Assembly (NCBI GenBank): GCA_905250025.1
Contig: CAJNOJ010000125.1
Location: 223,016-287,015, forward strand
Length of the DNA: 64,000 bases
From: Adineta ricciae
Taxonomy: Eukaryota > Rotifera > Eurotatoria > Adinetida > Adinetidae
Direction: 5' to 3'
Below the pieces are notes generated by a model. It was not told the origin of the DNA. It saw only the letters and a program-made list of their open reading frames with translations, and searched no databases. Position 1 is the stretch's first letter, and every line of letters begins with the position of its first letter. Below are positions 34,101-47,438 of the stretch, piece after piece. The translations under genes and the position numbers were made by a program.

Positions 34101-36501
34101 TTCATACATATATCTTTATGTATACAAGTCTGTAAATCTCTTGTGTAAAACAAAGATAACAATAAAAAGGAAGAAAAAGGAATTTTCTGAGAGATAACTT
34201 ACGTAATCATCGTAAAATGATAGTTGACATTGACTAACAATGTCGTCAACATGTATTGACGTCATACATAGCTATTTCCTTCATTTTTTCGGCACATTGT
34301 TCATCGATCTATTGACGTCATAATGAACCTTGACAATCTTTTTTCTCACATTTTTGTCAGATGCTCGCAAAGACCATCATCATCATATACATTATTGTCT
34401 ACATGCTTATCCAATAAATCATAATAACAATGACAAATAAAGATCATCGCAAGAACGTAAGAAGTGCTGAAGGATCATTTTTCTACTTTTACTTATCTTC
34501 AATTAAGAACGTTCCTACGGGCCATCATTTAAAGAACTTACTCGATTCATCTCGAGAGCAGTGGTTTAAATAATACTCACAAATCCTAACTGACAGCTTG
34601 AAAAAAAACACCCGGAAAGAAATGCACTTACTTACATTGATCATTTATTCATGTAGTACATAGTGTGTCGAGACGAGAGAGAGAGAGAAGGAGATGGCGA
34701 TAACAAAGATTATTCTGCGGGTTTTCATGACGAGGAATAAAACTATACAAGATATACCTTAATTCGTCTACGCTTAACTGTGACTGATACTTTTCGTTTC
34801 AAAAATACTGACGAGGGATAAATTTAGCACAACAGAGTATCTACAGATAGCACGAGTTACTTCGACTTTTCTTCTTTATCAAATAAGCAAGAAGAAGGAA
34901 AGATATATTCAAACATATTTCGAAAATAAATGATGATTACCATAAGTATTCACTTACTTCCAAGAAGATAAATATAGATAGTAATAACGATCATTATTTA
35001 TCATTAATAATGATTATCAAGAGGAGGGACTGATCTCGTTACAACACGAATTTCAATTCCTACTCTAATCTCGATTGAGTACTTATTTTTTTTATACATG
35101 TTGGGATCAAATGACGTATATAAAAAGCAAAAATTGATATGTTTTTTCACATGACTTCCATTTTTTCGTATGAATGATAAAGTAACATGACATTCATGAA
35201 ATAAATAAAGGCGTAAATATTCCTTTTCTTAGGTTTTATACAACTTGATTTATAAAAGAAGAAAGTTTTCTTCCTTTTTTTTCTTTTCTTTATTAACAAT
35301 ATACAGACATTCGATGTGGATGTTGTCGAATGGCGTCGTTACAAATCAATTACCGACGAAAAGAGAAAAAAAATGCATGTCGATATAGATGAAATACAAA
35401 ATTGATCTTTTAAGTCTTTCTAACTGTGATTGTCATTGAGGAGTGACGAGCATTTTTCCAATGGATGTCTGCTTCCTTTGCCTGGATTTGAGATTAGTCA
35501 CATCGATTGTTTAATTTTTCGATGTGATGAAATGTTGATGCGTCGTACAAGGTTTAATCGTCAATCACATTGTGATAAAGCGAAACTATTTTCAAATGTA
35601 TTTTGTTATTTTTATTAGACCTCGAAGTTTATCATTTTTATAGTTAAATCTTGCCGTCGTGCTGAGATGTGATAATTCCTTATCGAAAAATACATCCGAG
35701 CAAGCAAATGTTTGCGCTGTGCCTTTGAATATAAGCGACGAATAGAATTCTAGGGAGAATCGTGCGCATCGCACGTACATACATTAGGAGCTGCATGTGA
35801 CAGCTAATATCAGTCTTGGTCTAGAAGACTATTTGTACTGAACAGCATTTGTAGAACGAAAAGAGATGTCTTTCAGTGAGTGATAAAAGAAAAGGAATTT
35901 CATTGATACAAATGACCGAAAAGGAACGAGATCGATTTATGAAGAATGTCGGAAATGAAGAGCAGAACCTGGCACTTCTACTTCAATTTGTCATCGAAAG
36001 TTCATCGGAAGACACAGGAAGATATCTGAATAGACAATTAGACGTTTTTGCTCTACGAGTTCCCTCGGAAGATAATTATACATTGAGCAAAAAATTATTT
36101 TTCCATATATAGTAATCTAATCAATTAGTGTATTTTTCTCTTTCAATTTCACCCGGTTAGCCGTTAAAAGTACACGAGGGAACGCATTTTGTACCTAGTG
36201 TCGCTACCAATCAAGGATCTCGCATGGAAATTGTGTATAGCTAAACCGACGTTCTCACGTCCCGGTTTTGTCATCAGTGTTTGTTAAATGCATTGACGCT
36301 TGTTCATTACAACCTATGAAATTTGTGCTTAATCGAACTGAGGCAATATAGAAAGACCTTCTTCATCCAGTATTATCTATAAATAAAACAAACTAATCGA
36401 TGTGGAAAGATATGCATAAATATTCTATCTTTTCTTTTTTAGGACAAAAGGAAAACTAAACACAAAAGAAATCAATAACAACTACTATCTGACTAGAATT
36501 T
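31199..36501. other. 5.3-kb gene desert
   Basis: This is by far the longest empty interval in a dense window. It lies upstream of the EF-hand gene (-) and downstream of TDRD12 (-). It holds AT-rich DNA with homopolymers, a (TA)n(CA)n run near 31631-31652, a G8 run near 31706-31713 and a (GA)n patch near 34676-34690. A TATATAAA with an AATAAA about 75 bp later (33422-33505) encloses no convincing gene. Only the small frame at 35912-36112 looks weakly coding. The region could be cis-regulatory, an unspliced UTR or intron of the EF-hand gene, or an unannotated lncRNA. Confidence 0.5.
35912..36112 (+). CDS. Weak small ORF (66 codons)
   Basis: An ATG frame (MTEKERDRFMKNVGNEEQN) ends at TAG 36110-36112. 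It is preceded by an acceptor-like tctttcag at 35875-35876, and the frame is open back to it. The translation is polar and non-repetitive, more protein-like than other frames in this desert. A further coding-looking stretch (PLKVHEGTHFVP, about 36162) follows after an acceptor-like site, but the splice phases do not join cleanly. No similarity recognised. It may be a relic or chance. Confidence 0.22.
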   Translation: MTEKERDRFMKNVGNEEQNLALLLQFVIESSSEDTGRYLNRQLDVFALRVPSEDNYTLSKKLFFHI

Positions 36502-39500
36502 CTATGAACGTATTTGTTGTCCGTAAAAGCGATGATCGAAATCAGCGTCGTCGTAACCTTTCGGAATGTGATTAGTTGGCACTTGATCTTCGTAATAGCA
36601 ATCATCGGAATCAGTCGAATGACAATCGGATGAAGTGTCCGTTAATTCTTGTTGATTTTTCTCATCATCAGCATCATCATTGAGAGCAGTTTGTGCTTGA
36701 TCGTCCTCATCCATATCATCGAGAAGAAATTTATTATCATCGCCATCGATAGTATTCGATGTTAATTTGGATTTACGTTTGTCATCGCGAATTTGTTCCC
36801 ATTGTCGATTTACATTTCGACGTCGTTTGTCGGTTTCAGATTCATCATCGGAACCATATTCGATTGTGAAGAAGTCTGGTCGCGGTTCGATCGGACGATT
36901 GTTGAGTGTTGCCCACATAAACCCTTCGTTCGCTTTTCGTATTGTCAAGAGAATATTCGAACGGCGAACTTGAAATAAACTTTTTTCCGGTATGATATCA
37001 TGAGCTAGATGGATTCGAACAAAACGATCGTACGTTCGAATACGTGTTCGACAATAAGCTGAGTTCTTTTCAAATTCGACACGTGTCTGAGTCGAATCAA
37101 CGTTATAAAAGCCAATAGTTAGATAAATATCTCGTGAAGTTTGTTCCCAGAATAAGCGTGTTTTGCGTTGGACTTGTTTGTAATTGATCTGTTCTTGTGT
37201 CAATGGACCACGCTCACCAACAAATGGTTCATAGCGACTCATATTCGGAGGAGGTATTGATTGTTCATTGGTTTCATTGTTTTCGTTGTCTTGATTTTTA
37301 TTATTATTCTCCTGATTCGCTGATCTGGAGTAGTGACTTCGCATATAGCGATTACGATTTCGTTGAACAGGAAAATCAGCTTGACGACGTTGTTCGTCTT
37401 CCATGTCTTTGATTTGTCGAAGTTGAGAAAATAGTTTCGGACCGAAAATAAACATCATCTGATCACTGTCATCTACTAAATCTGCCTTTGATTTTTCATT
37501 CGGTACTGTTTCGACAGTATCCTTAAGAGAAAACAAACTTATTCGAATTCCATGCACAACAATGACGTTGTTTCTATTATCGAAATACCTGAGAGATTAC
37601 ATGGTCATCGTCATTTACATTGTTTTGAATTCGTTCAGTTTTAGTTTGCATTTCGGTCATTTTAATTGGTTCAATTTCTGAGGGCGTGGTAACTAACGAT
37701 TGAGTTGATCCCTTTGATGAAACCGACTGTGGTCGTTGAAGGATATTTTCTGAGAGTGATGGCTCAGGATTGATTCGATAACCGCGGCCAAGCGGCATGT
37801 ATTGATCAGTTGTTGATATTGTTGTTTTATTCGTTGATGATTCTTCGTTTGCTGCTAGATTTAATCCAACGAGATCTGAATCTGATTGTTGATTATGTTT
37901 AGAAAAGAACTGTTTAGATCGGCCAACCGGATTAATAATAAGTTGTCCAAGTCGGTTGAGAAATGGTTTAAATACAGACGAAAAGTCTTCAATAGTATCT
38001 TCGTCAGCTTGAATTGAGGGTGATTGTTCAATTGCAACTTCTTGTTTATCGGGATTTATTGTTCGTTCTGCTTGTTCTTTTGCTTCTTGTGGAACATCAA
38101 TCAATTTAACTTCAGCTGCTAAACGTTCAAGTGCAGTCATATGGTTTTCGTTTGTTTGAATAAGTTTTGAAAGGAGCAATTGTTTTCTTATTGGCTTATC
38201 GTAAGCAATACGTTTCAAAGATGCTAAACGAACTGGTTTGACCAGTGGATCGATCCAAAAGCACGAACGTGTTGCTAATTTAACTCTTCCCATAAATATT
38301 TCATTCAGCGTTAGCGTACGAAGTGTCTCAATTGTAAATGGTGTAAATGTCATCGTAATCTTATCCAATGGATAAACATTGCAAAGAATAATTTCTGTTG
38401 CTAATGGCGGGTACTGCTTTAGAGTAGGTGGTTCAATTGGATAAAGATATTCATTCGATTGCAAGTTAAAGGTAATACCTGTGTCCAGACTAAAGACCGT
38501 TAAGACTGGATGATTGATTGTAGTCATAGATGAACTAGAAAATGAGAAGAATCATTGACGATTGTCAGGAGAATAGAAACTACTTTTGTTCGATCGTTTC
38601 TTGAACATCGGTAACTCCTGTACTTGTTGATACTGCTGTATTCGATACTTTCAAAAGTCGATTCAAAATTGCATCAGCTCGTCGAATGTTGAAATATATT
38701 TGTTCTTGGTCTTGGACATAAACTCGATGAACGTGCTTATGTTCGTCAGCATAGAGGTAAACTTCTCCGGGAATAATTTCCCTCAATGGTTGATTTTTCA
38801 CATGATTAAAAGCGTCTTGAATCTTTTGGTAAAATGAATCGTAGTCAAACACTTTGTTTAAGTTTTGATTAACATCATTTCTGGAACGTAAGATATGAGC
38901 CCATAAACGATTTCCATCGCTGACATGTGTTACTTTCAATTCAATTTCTCCAGTTGTTGGTAAATAGAGTTCATATGCATCCGATAATTCTTTATCATCC
39001 GTTTTCTGCTCGATAAAATCAACATCATAGTGGAAATTATGTCGATACGGGCAACGCTTGAGTTTCTTTTCACTTAAACACTCACCGAACGCTTTCAACG
39101 TTGGACAAAATTCGACATTGACTTTGGCATGTAAAGTTTCACGGCAATTGTTTTTAGCTAAACGTTCAATTAATGGATGTAAATATGAATTCGAGTTTTT
39201 GATATAATCAATCAAATCGTATGTCACTTGTGCACAATCACCAGGCCAAAGAGTTACAACCAATGGAATGTTCAGCGAGGAATTCAGTTGGTAGAAATTA
39301 TCAATGGATTTTAACGAGGTTAAACTTGTTTTTTGGAGATGATTTACATTTGTTGGATTGTAAAAATGATTTGAGACAAGTTTCATACGTTGGTGGAATA
39401 GTTGATACCAAATTAATCGCTGAACGTCAAGATGAATGAGAATATCTGTATTATCAATGTGAATATCGTTCAAAATCTCGTCTTGGATAAGCAAAATCAA

Positions 39501-40682
39501 TGGACGATCAGTAATTGTTTGCCATTCATGAATATACTGCTGAATTTCATCGTGATGTAATTGGGAATGAATAAGAATCGATTGAATCGATAGATCACTG
39601 AGAATACTTTGCATTGTCGCTAATCGACGTGTTTGATATGCACACATGAGAACCTTTTTCCGGTGACGACATGCTAAATCTAATGTCTCTTGGATAATAT
39701 TCTTTCGTTCGAACCAATTTCGACATGGTTCACAATAATGAAGAAAGTTTTTATACGAATAAGTTTCGAGCATCGATGACGAAAGATAATAATAGTTTGG
39801 ATTCGAAGAAAATTTTTCCAAAATCAAATCTTTCGCTTGTTGGGTAACAGTTCGAGAGAGAAAGACATGCTGAGTTGATTTGTTTTTACTCGAATGTAAT
39901 TCGAGTAGATTGAAAATCTCTCGGATCGAATCCACGTTTTCAAGAAGAAGAAGATCAAATTGATCATACTAGACAAACAGAGTACAAGACATGGGTCTCT
40001 CGCTTCGAATTAGTCACTACTTACAACAATCAGTTGAAGTTGTTCAAAATGTATATGACGTTTCTGGATTAGATCATTGACAACCGTTGGTGTTGCAATG
40101 AATAGATCACATCCATGTGTCAACAGTTTCTTGTATAAATCATTTTCATAATTTTGCCCTTCGTACACACAACACGTTAAGACGTTTTTCAAAACATCTG
40201 TCTGCACATTGGATAAATGCTTATAAGTGTTTTCACAGGTAAACCAATCTGGTGTGAGAATTAACACTTTCGGATAGACAATGTCTGAATTTAACGATGG
40301 ATAATTGCTCGTCGTACGATAGAAGAAATCCCAGACTAGAAGATCATACTTCAAAACAAATTTAACGTTGCTAGATTCTCGTATCGGTAGATGATCAACT
40401 GCCCAAACATGCGAACCACGATGAACTAACGGCCAAAGATAGGAAATAAATGCTGGAAGGTAATCAGTTTGAATGGACTGGATTGGATTGACATTTGCAT
40501 TACAGTAGAGTGCACTAGACAGAAATAGATGATACGAAGTAGATCATTGAGAATATCTATTTATACCGAACATCTGGATGAAATTGTGAATCAGATATTG
40601 TAGACCATGGTTGAAAACTTGAATCAAGATTATCCGAATTTAATAAACATAAAGATCGTTCACGTATATTTGATAATAACAT
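36502..40682 (-). CDS. TDRD12: TDRD12-like Tudor/helicase/CS-domain protein (piRNA pathway)
   Basis: Five exons join in phase (40682-40567, 40514-40025, 39968-38584, 38534-37589, 37521-36502), about 1,318 residues. The order matches TDRD12: a DEAD-box-like helicase region in two lobes (FIATPTVVNDLI in lobe 1; RKKVLMCAYQTRRLATMQ and ILIHLDVQRLIWYQLFHQR in lobe 2), a CCCH-type zinc finger (C-x8-C-x8-C-x3-H in FCPTLKAFGECLSEKKLKRC), a Tudor domain (about residues 760-900) and, after an acidic disordered linker, a CS/p23-like domain near the C-terminus (LFWEQTSRDIYLTIGFYNVD). TDRD12 acts with PIWI proteins in germline piRNA biogenesis and transposon silencing. The ATP-binding motifs are degenerate: no Walker A, and YDQFD where DEAD is expected. 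The first Tudor domain of vertebrate TDRD12 is missing; an acceptor just before the ATG (40707-40708) leaves room for an upstream exon. Divergent from PCYT2. Confidence 0.85.
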
Positions 40683-41027
40683 CCTTTCTTCGTTATACGC
40701 ACTAGACTAAAATGTCAAAACGAAGCAGATGAGACATTTTATGGTTCAATAATCTCTTACATTTTTTTTTGAAAATCCAATTTAACGGATAATCGATCGA
40801 ACCTCCTCATACTGATCGTTAATCCAATCGGTTTTAATTACCGAACACCGAACTAACGACCTCTATTCACAAGGACTTTCATAGAAGAAAATAGAACGAA
40901 TGACTGTTGAGTAGGCTTGTCTGGTTGTCTGACTAACTACTGACTACACATATACGAAAATATATAAATAATAGTAGCGGTTGTGTTACTTCTCCACTTT
41001 ATTTTTAGCTTCACAAGAAAATATACT
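40683..41027. other. Divergent promoter region of TDRD12 and PCYT2
   Basis: 345 bp between two head-to-head start codons. Splice acceptors point to both genes (AG at 40708-40707 on the minus strand and 41007-41008 on the plus strand). The minus strand between 40860 and 40790 briefly reads CSVIKTDWINDQYEEVRS without an ATG, so an undetected 5' exon of TDRD12 is possible. Confidence 0.5.
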
Positions 41028-42894
<1,867 letters not shown>

Positions 42895-43388
42895 ACAACA
42901 AATGATTAATCTATGTTCCTCTTCTTCTTCTCTCCTACTGATAAGAGAATTTGATTGTAAGAACAAAACTAAGCATTTTATATCTTGTTGGTTTTGCATG
43001 TCTATTCTTTTGTTTTGTTTTTCTTTTTTTGTTTGTGTGCATATCTTAAGATCATTTTATTAATTTTAAATCACATTGGCAACAGGCATAATTTATCATT
43101 TGACTTCATTAATGAATTTTCACTAACACACATCGGAAGGTTAATCGGACCTCTAGATATGTCCAGGTTTTCATGGCAAAATTAGTTGATCGAACGCAAT
43201 ATTCGGATGCAATTATGCATGACATTCGTCAATAATTCATCTTAATCGGAAATACAGTTTCCGTATTGATATTAATGAAGAATAATGTAATGACATAAAA
43301 TGATAAAATCATCTGAAATGACACGGATTTGATCTCAGAGAAAATCATTAGGTTTCTTAGTTTGTTACAAATAAGCAGTAAGAGAAAC
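42895..43388. other. Intergenic spacer
   Basis: 494 bp between two same-strand genes, with the T-rich probable 3' UTR of PCYT2 near 43005-43035. No feature recognised. Confidence 0.6.
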
Positions 43389-44155
43389 ATGCGGATCCAT
43401 CGTCGTGATCGAACCTATTGGAGATCAGTCTTGGGGATTTTGGAAAGTTTGATTATGGTAAAACAAATTGATTTTCTATGAACGACTGACTTTGATGGTA
43501 CTTTTGCAGGCTTGTCTCTTGTTTGGTTTAATTTGTGCATTGATTGCATCAAATCTATGGACAGAACAAGCTAATTGGCTATCACAAGTTTGTTCGGATT
43601 CTACCAGCAATACTTATTGTTGCAATTTCACAAGCAATTTCTTCAAATTCTTCTCAGCAAGCACAGTGAAGATAGCGAGCATCACTATTTTTGCTTCTTG
43701 TCTTTTTATTATCATTGTATTCTACTTAACTCATACCTTCCTTGGTTTACGCAAACGAAAAACTTGGAAAATAATCACACGACTTGTATGTGTTTGTAGA
43801 AAGAATTACTTCCGAGAATTGTATTTCATGTTTATAGATCGCTGCTATTTTCACTCTCTTGTTTCTGTCGATCTTAGCTATCTCGATATCTGCTATCTAT
43901 CGTGAATCACAATTCGGTAATCAATACACATCGACTAGTTCTTCGAGAGTCCAAATAGGTGCCGCTTATGCGATGGCTGTAAGTTTTCTTCGTTTTTTCA
44001 TGTTCTCATGCTTCTCATCGTTGAGTTTATCCTAGAGTCTTGGCCTGATCGCTGCATCTCTTCTCCTAATTGATATTATTTGCCGTTTATTAACTATTGG
44101 ATCAGTACAAAAACGACAACGAAGACGAAAAAGACGTGTTAATGTTATATCTTAG
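43389..44155 (+). CDS. Four-transmembrane protein, claudin/PMP22-like
   Basis: Four exons encode about 195 residues, starting MRIHRRDRTYWRSVL. The basic N-terminus is followed by TM1 (LLFGLICALIASNLW), an extracellular loop with NLW...C...YCCNFT (one Cys, then a Cys pair, and N-glycosylation sites), TM2 (ASITIFASCLFIIIVFY), TM3 (IAAIFTLLFLSILAISI) and TM4 (IAASLLLIDIICRLL), then a very basic tail (KRQRRRKRRVNVIS). The topology, with the W-C-C-containing first loop and both termini inside, fits the claudin/PMP22/EMP superfamily, but the family is divergent and I could not match a specific member. Probable roles are membrane or junction organisation (inference). Confidence 0.78.
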
Positions 44156-44264
44156 ATAATTGAACAGAAGAATTCTTTCAATATTTTTTCTTCATATACA
44201 TATATAGAAAAAAAAATCGTCTGTGAATTGGTTTTTGAAATGAATGGCTTCTTTCGAACTGGTC

Positions 44265-46745
44265 TTAAGCTGAGGAGGCAGGAAATTTCCAACGAAAGAT
44301 ACTTCCATCGGCGCTAACAGAGATGATATGTTGAGTATTAGGACAGATTTTAACTTTTTTCACTTCACTACCATGACCAATACCAACACTGATCACATCG
44401 CCTTCATTGTAGCGCCATAACTAAATATTGCATGTGTTTTTATATGAAAATAAATATCTGAATTATCAAGTGTGACTTACTTTCACTAATTTGTCTGCGC
44501 TGACTGTAACGAAATAGTTACCAGCATTGTCAATGTCAAGGCCATTAATTGTTCCACTTTTCGATGCTTCAAGTTCGCGAATTTGTGCACCGTTGGCTGC
44601 TTCCCAATAGCCAATTTTACGGTCAGTACCACCTGTGACGATATGATATTCTTCAGGATGATAAGCAACACACTGAAAAAGTGTATTTTCAAATAGGACT
44701 TGGTTACGAGCAAAACGTCTGAAAATGAGAAATTCAGTCGATATTTTCCGTTTCAACTATTCCTCATACTTCAAATTCCAGATAATACATGTACCATCAA
44801 GCGATGCGGTAACACATTCAGTGTCGGATTTGTTAATACGAATGGAAACAACAGCATTCTTATGTTCTTTCATTGTTGCTAATAATTCGCGTGAATTTGC
44901 ATTAATTTGCCAAACTCGAATCATGCCTTCACCACCACCGCTAATAATACGTCGGCAATCATTGGTCACTGCAACGGCTGTAACACCACGATGATGTGCA
45001 TCGTTAATTGTAAATATTTCGCGACCTGATTCAGGATAGAATGCACGAATACGCCCATCATCCCAACCACTAAAAGCAACACGTTGGCTTTTTCAAACTC
45101 AAAACTTTACTATTACCTAATGATCATTTTGCCATCGCGAGTAAAGCAAAGTGAGTTACATGTTTTATTCGCTTGTGAAATACGCAATAATTCATTACCA
45201 GTTGGCGCATGCCAAATACTAGAACACAAAGAGCGTATGAGAATTGCGAATGAAAAAAAATCTTGTTGTTCTTCATCTACCGAATATCTTGATAACTGCA
45301 TGTACCGAATAATTCTGAAGTACCACTAAAAAACGAAATCAAAATTCTTCTAAGATCAATATACGAGTATATATCGCTTACAATGGAAATGCAATGTCAT
45401 TAATCTGAGAATTATGACATGTATTGATTAATTCCATTTTCCAATCGCCATAATTAACTTTATAGATATGTGATCGATCGGTACCGATAAAAATCTACAA
45501 TGAACAATCGTTTTCCAAGTTTGAAACAAAGTGAAAGATAGCATACCATATGGCCTTCACCTCTTAATGCTAACGATGTGATTTCGCCCAGCGCTTGTAA
45601 AGATCTATAACGAAAGGAAGTCATGTTTGAAACTTCTTTTCGAAAGATTCTTTATTTGTACTTTAATGATTTGAATGTTTCTTTTTCTGTTATGTGAATT
45701 TTGCCTTCACCTGTGCCAACTAAAACATCACCATTTACTAGTGCTTGCATGGCAGTAATACCCATCGAGTATTTTTTCTTTTCCGGTCCCATTGTTTTGA
45801 ACTGAGTAGCTGGAATATAGATCATCAAGACATCACCTGTTGTTGTTCCACAATAGAGATGTGTGCCATCAAGTGATACCTAGAAAGTAGCAAAATGATT
45901 TGAAAATTTTCCGGACTTCCCATGTACTTACAGTCATACATTTGATGATACGTTTAATGACGCCTGTATTGATATCCGTTGCTCGAATTTTTCGATTAGC
46001 TACATCTAATTGCCAGAATCGAATGGTACCACTACAGTGACAAATGTGTTGATTAGTTTATCGAATAGTTCCTATTAAAATAGTTTCTTACTTTCCAGCA
46101 CTGTAGAATTGTAAGTCATCTTCTTTTGCTGCAGCCAAACAATAGGTAATCCCAGCGCTTTTGGGCTGAGCTGGACTGCCGCATACAGGTTCTTTCGTGT
46201 CAACGTTCCAGACAATGATAGCACCATCATCTTGACCACCAAGTGAAATTAAGAATCGATCTGATGCGGAGAAAACTAGATCTTCAATTTTGACCTTGTG
46301 TAAAACAAGGCGCGCATACGGTTCGCGGTTAGCATAATCCCAAATGATGATATCGGCCTACGAAGGATTTCATTCGATCAGCAACAAAAGAAATCATTTC
46401 GTCAAAACGCTACCTTAAAGCCCATGAATGTAACTTGACCTGAAGCAATGTATTTACCATTATTTGATATTGTTACACAAGAGATATTATTGTTATGTCC
46501 GAGAAGAAATTCTTGTTGTCGTGTTTGCAAGTTTTCAATAACTAAGTTACATCCCAATGGATAGACCATATGAATACGGTCCGGATGTAATTTAAGGCCA
46601 TGAGGAACTTTTCCTGTATGATCAAAATAGGACTAGGAAATGTTCAATGCTTAGAAAGATATTTACCTTCAAATCCGATAGTTGATTCAAGTTCAAGTCT
46701 TTGCAATGTATCAAGTCGTTCGGGTTGACTATTAGTGGTTGTCAT
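44265..46745 (-). CDS. CFAP52: Cilia- and flagella-associated protein 52 (WDR16)
   Basis: WD40 protein of motile cilia, a microtubule inner protein of the axonemal doublet. It starts at ATG 46745 (MTTTNSQPERLDTLQRLELE) and ends at TAA 44265. The family-typical start IGFEGKVPHGLKLHPD is followed by about a dozen WD40 blades in two propellers, including GHNNNISCVTIS, SLGGQDDGAIIVWN, VGTGEGKIHITEKE, SGWDDGRIRAFYPESGREIF, HHRGVTAVAVTNDCRRI, KEHKNAVVSIRI, TASLDGTCIIWNL, TGGTDRKIGYWE and VSADKLVKLWRYNEGD. The ending is SVSADGSIFRWKFP. About nine short introns. Length (about 615-620 residues) is normal for the family. It is one of four cilia genes in this window. Confidence 0.94.
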
Positions 46746-47438
46746 CGTGAGCGATGGTTGAGTTTGTATGATGACGAGAAAGAAGAGTAACAAAACACTA
46801 ACACACTGTTTCTTTTTTGCAATTTAATGTGTCGAAATGTTGACAACCATTTTCTGCATACCATCGCTTAGCAATGACCAAGAACAAATATATCTATCAA
46901 TTTACGACATTCAAAACAAAGTGAACACGAATACGATGATCAACCAAGAGAATCATATTTTCGCATGATTTTGTAGCTTAATTGATTAAACTTTATTTTT
47001 CTATCATTGATCAAATAACTAGCGACATCTAGTTAAATACATCTATATAAAGCAAGCGACGGAAATAATGTGCGGTGGAACTTCGAAGTTATTACGATTG
47101 GAAAACTATGACATGTTAACCTATCATCAGCATGTACGAGAAGTAGGGTGGAAAGTACCCAACAGATACATAAACCACATCGATATGTTACAAATGTTGA
47201 CATATTCCATTCTTATTGGGAACATTCGTTTCGAAATAAATTTTTCCTCAATGAGAAATGTCTGATGAATACGTGTATATTTATATATTCGTGACATAAA
47301 CAATAACCGACAAAAGAAATTTAAAAAAAAAAGAGAAGAAGACATAAAAAGAAATGGAATTCGCATTCTCTTAAGTATTTAGTTGACATACAAACATTAA
47401 ATGAGACAAAACGACAAACAAAATAAATCTATCTTTAT
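46746..47438. other. Intergenic region
   Basis: 693 bp between two minus-strand genes: the CFAP52 promoter side and the 3' end of the glutathionylspermidine synthetase gene. A 65-codon plus-strand ATG frame at 47068-47265 has no recognisable similarity and is not called. Otherwise AT-rich sequence. Confidence 0.55.

Noticed and set aside
38534-38584. Possible separate genes for the Tudor part and the CS-domain part of TDRD12
   Set aside because: The apparent stop at 38580 falls in a 49-bp GT-AG intron (donor gtagtt) whose removal keeps the frame, and the combined domain order matches TDRD12.
47068-47265. 65-codon ATG frame (MCGGTSKLLRLENYD)
   Set aside because: Isolated short frame with no recognised similarity, between two minus-strand genes and lacking a polyadenylation context.
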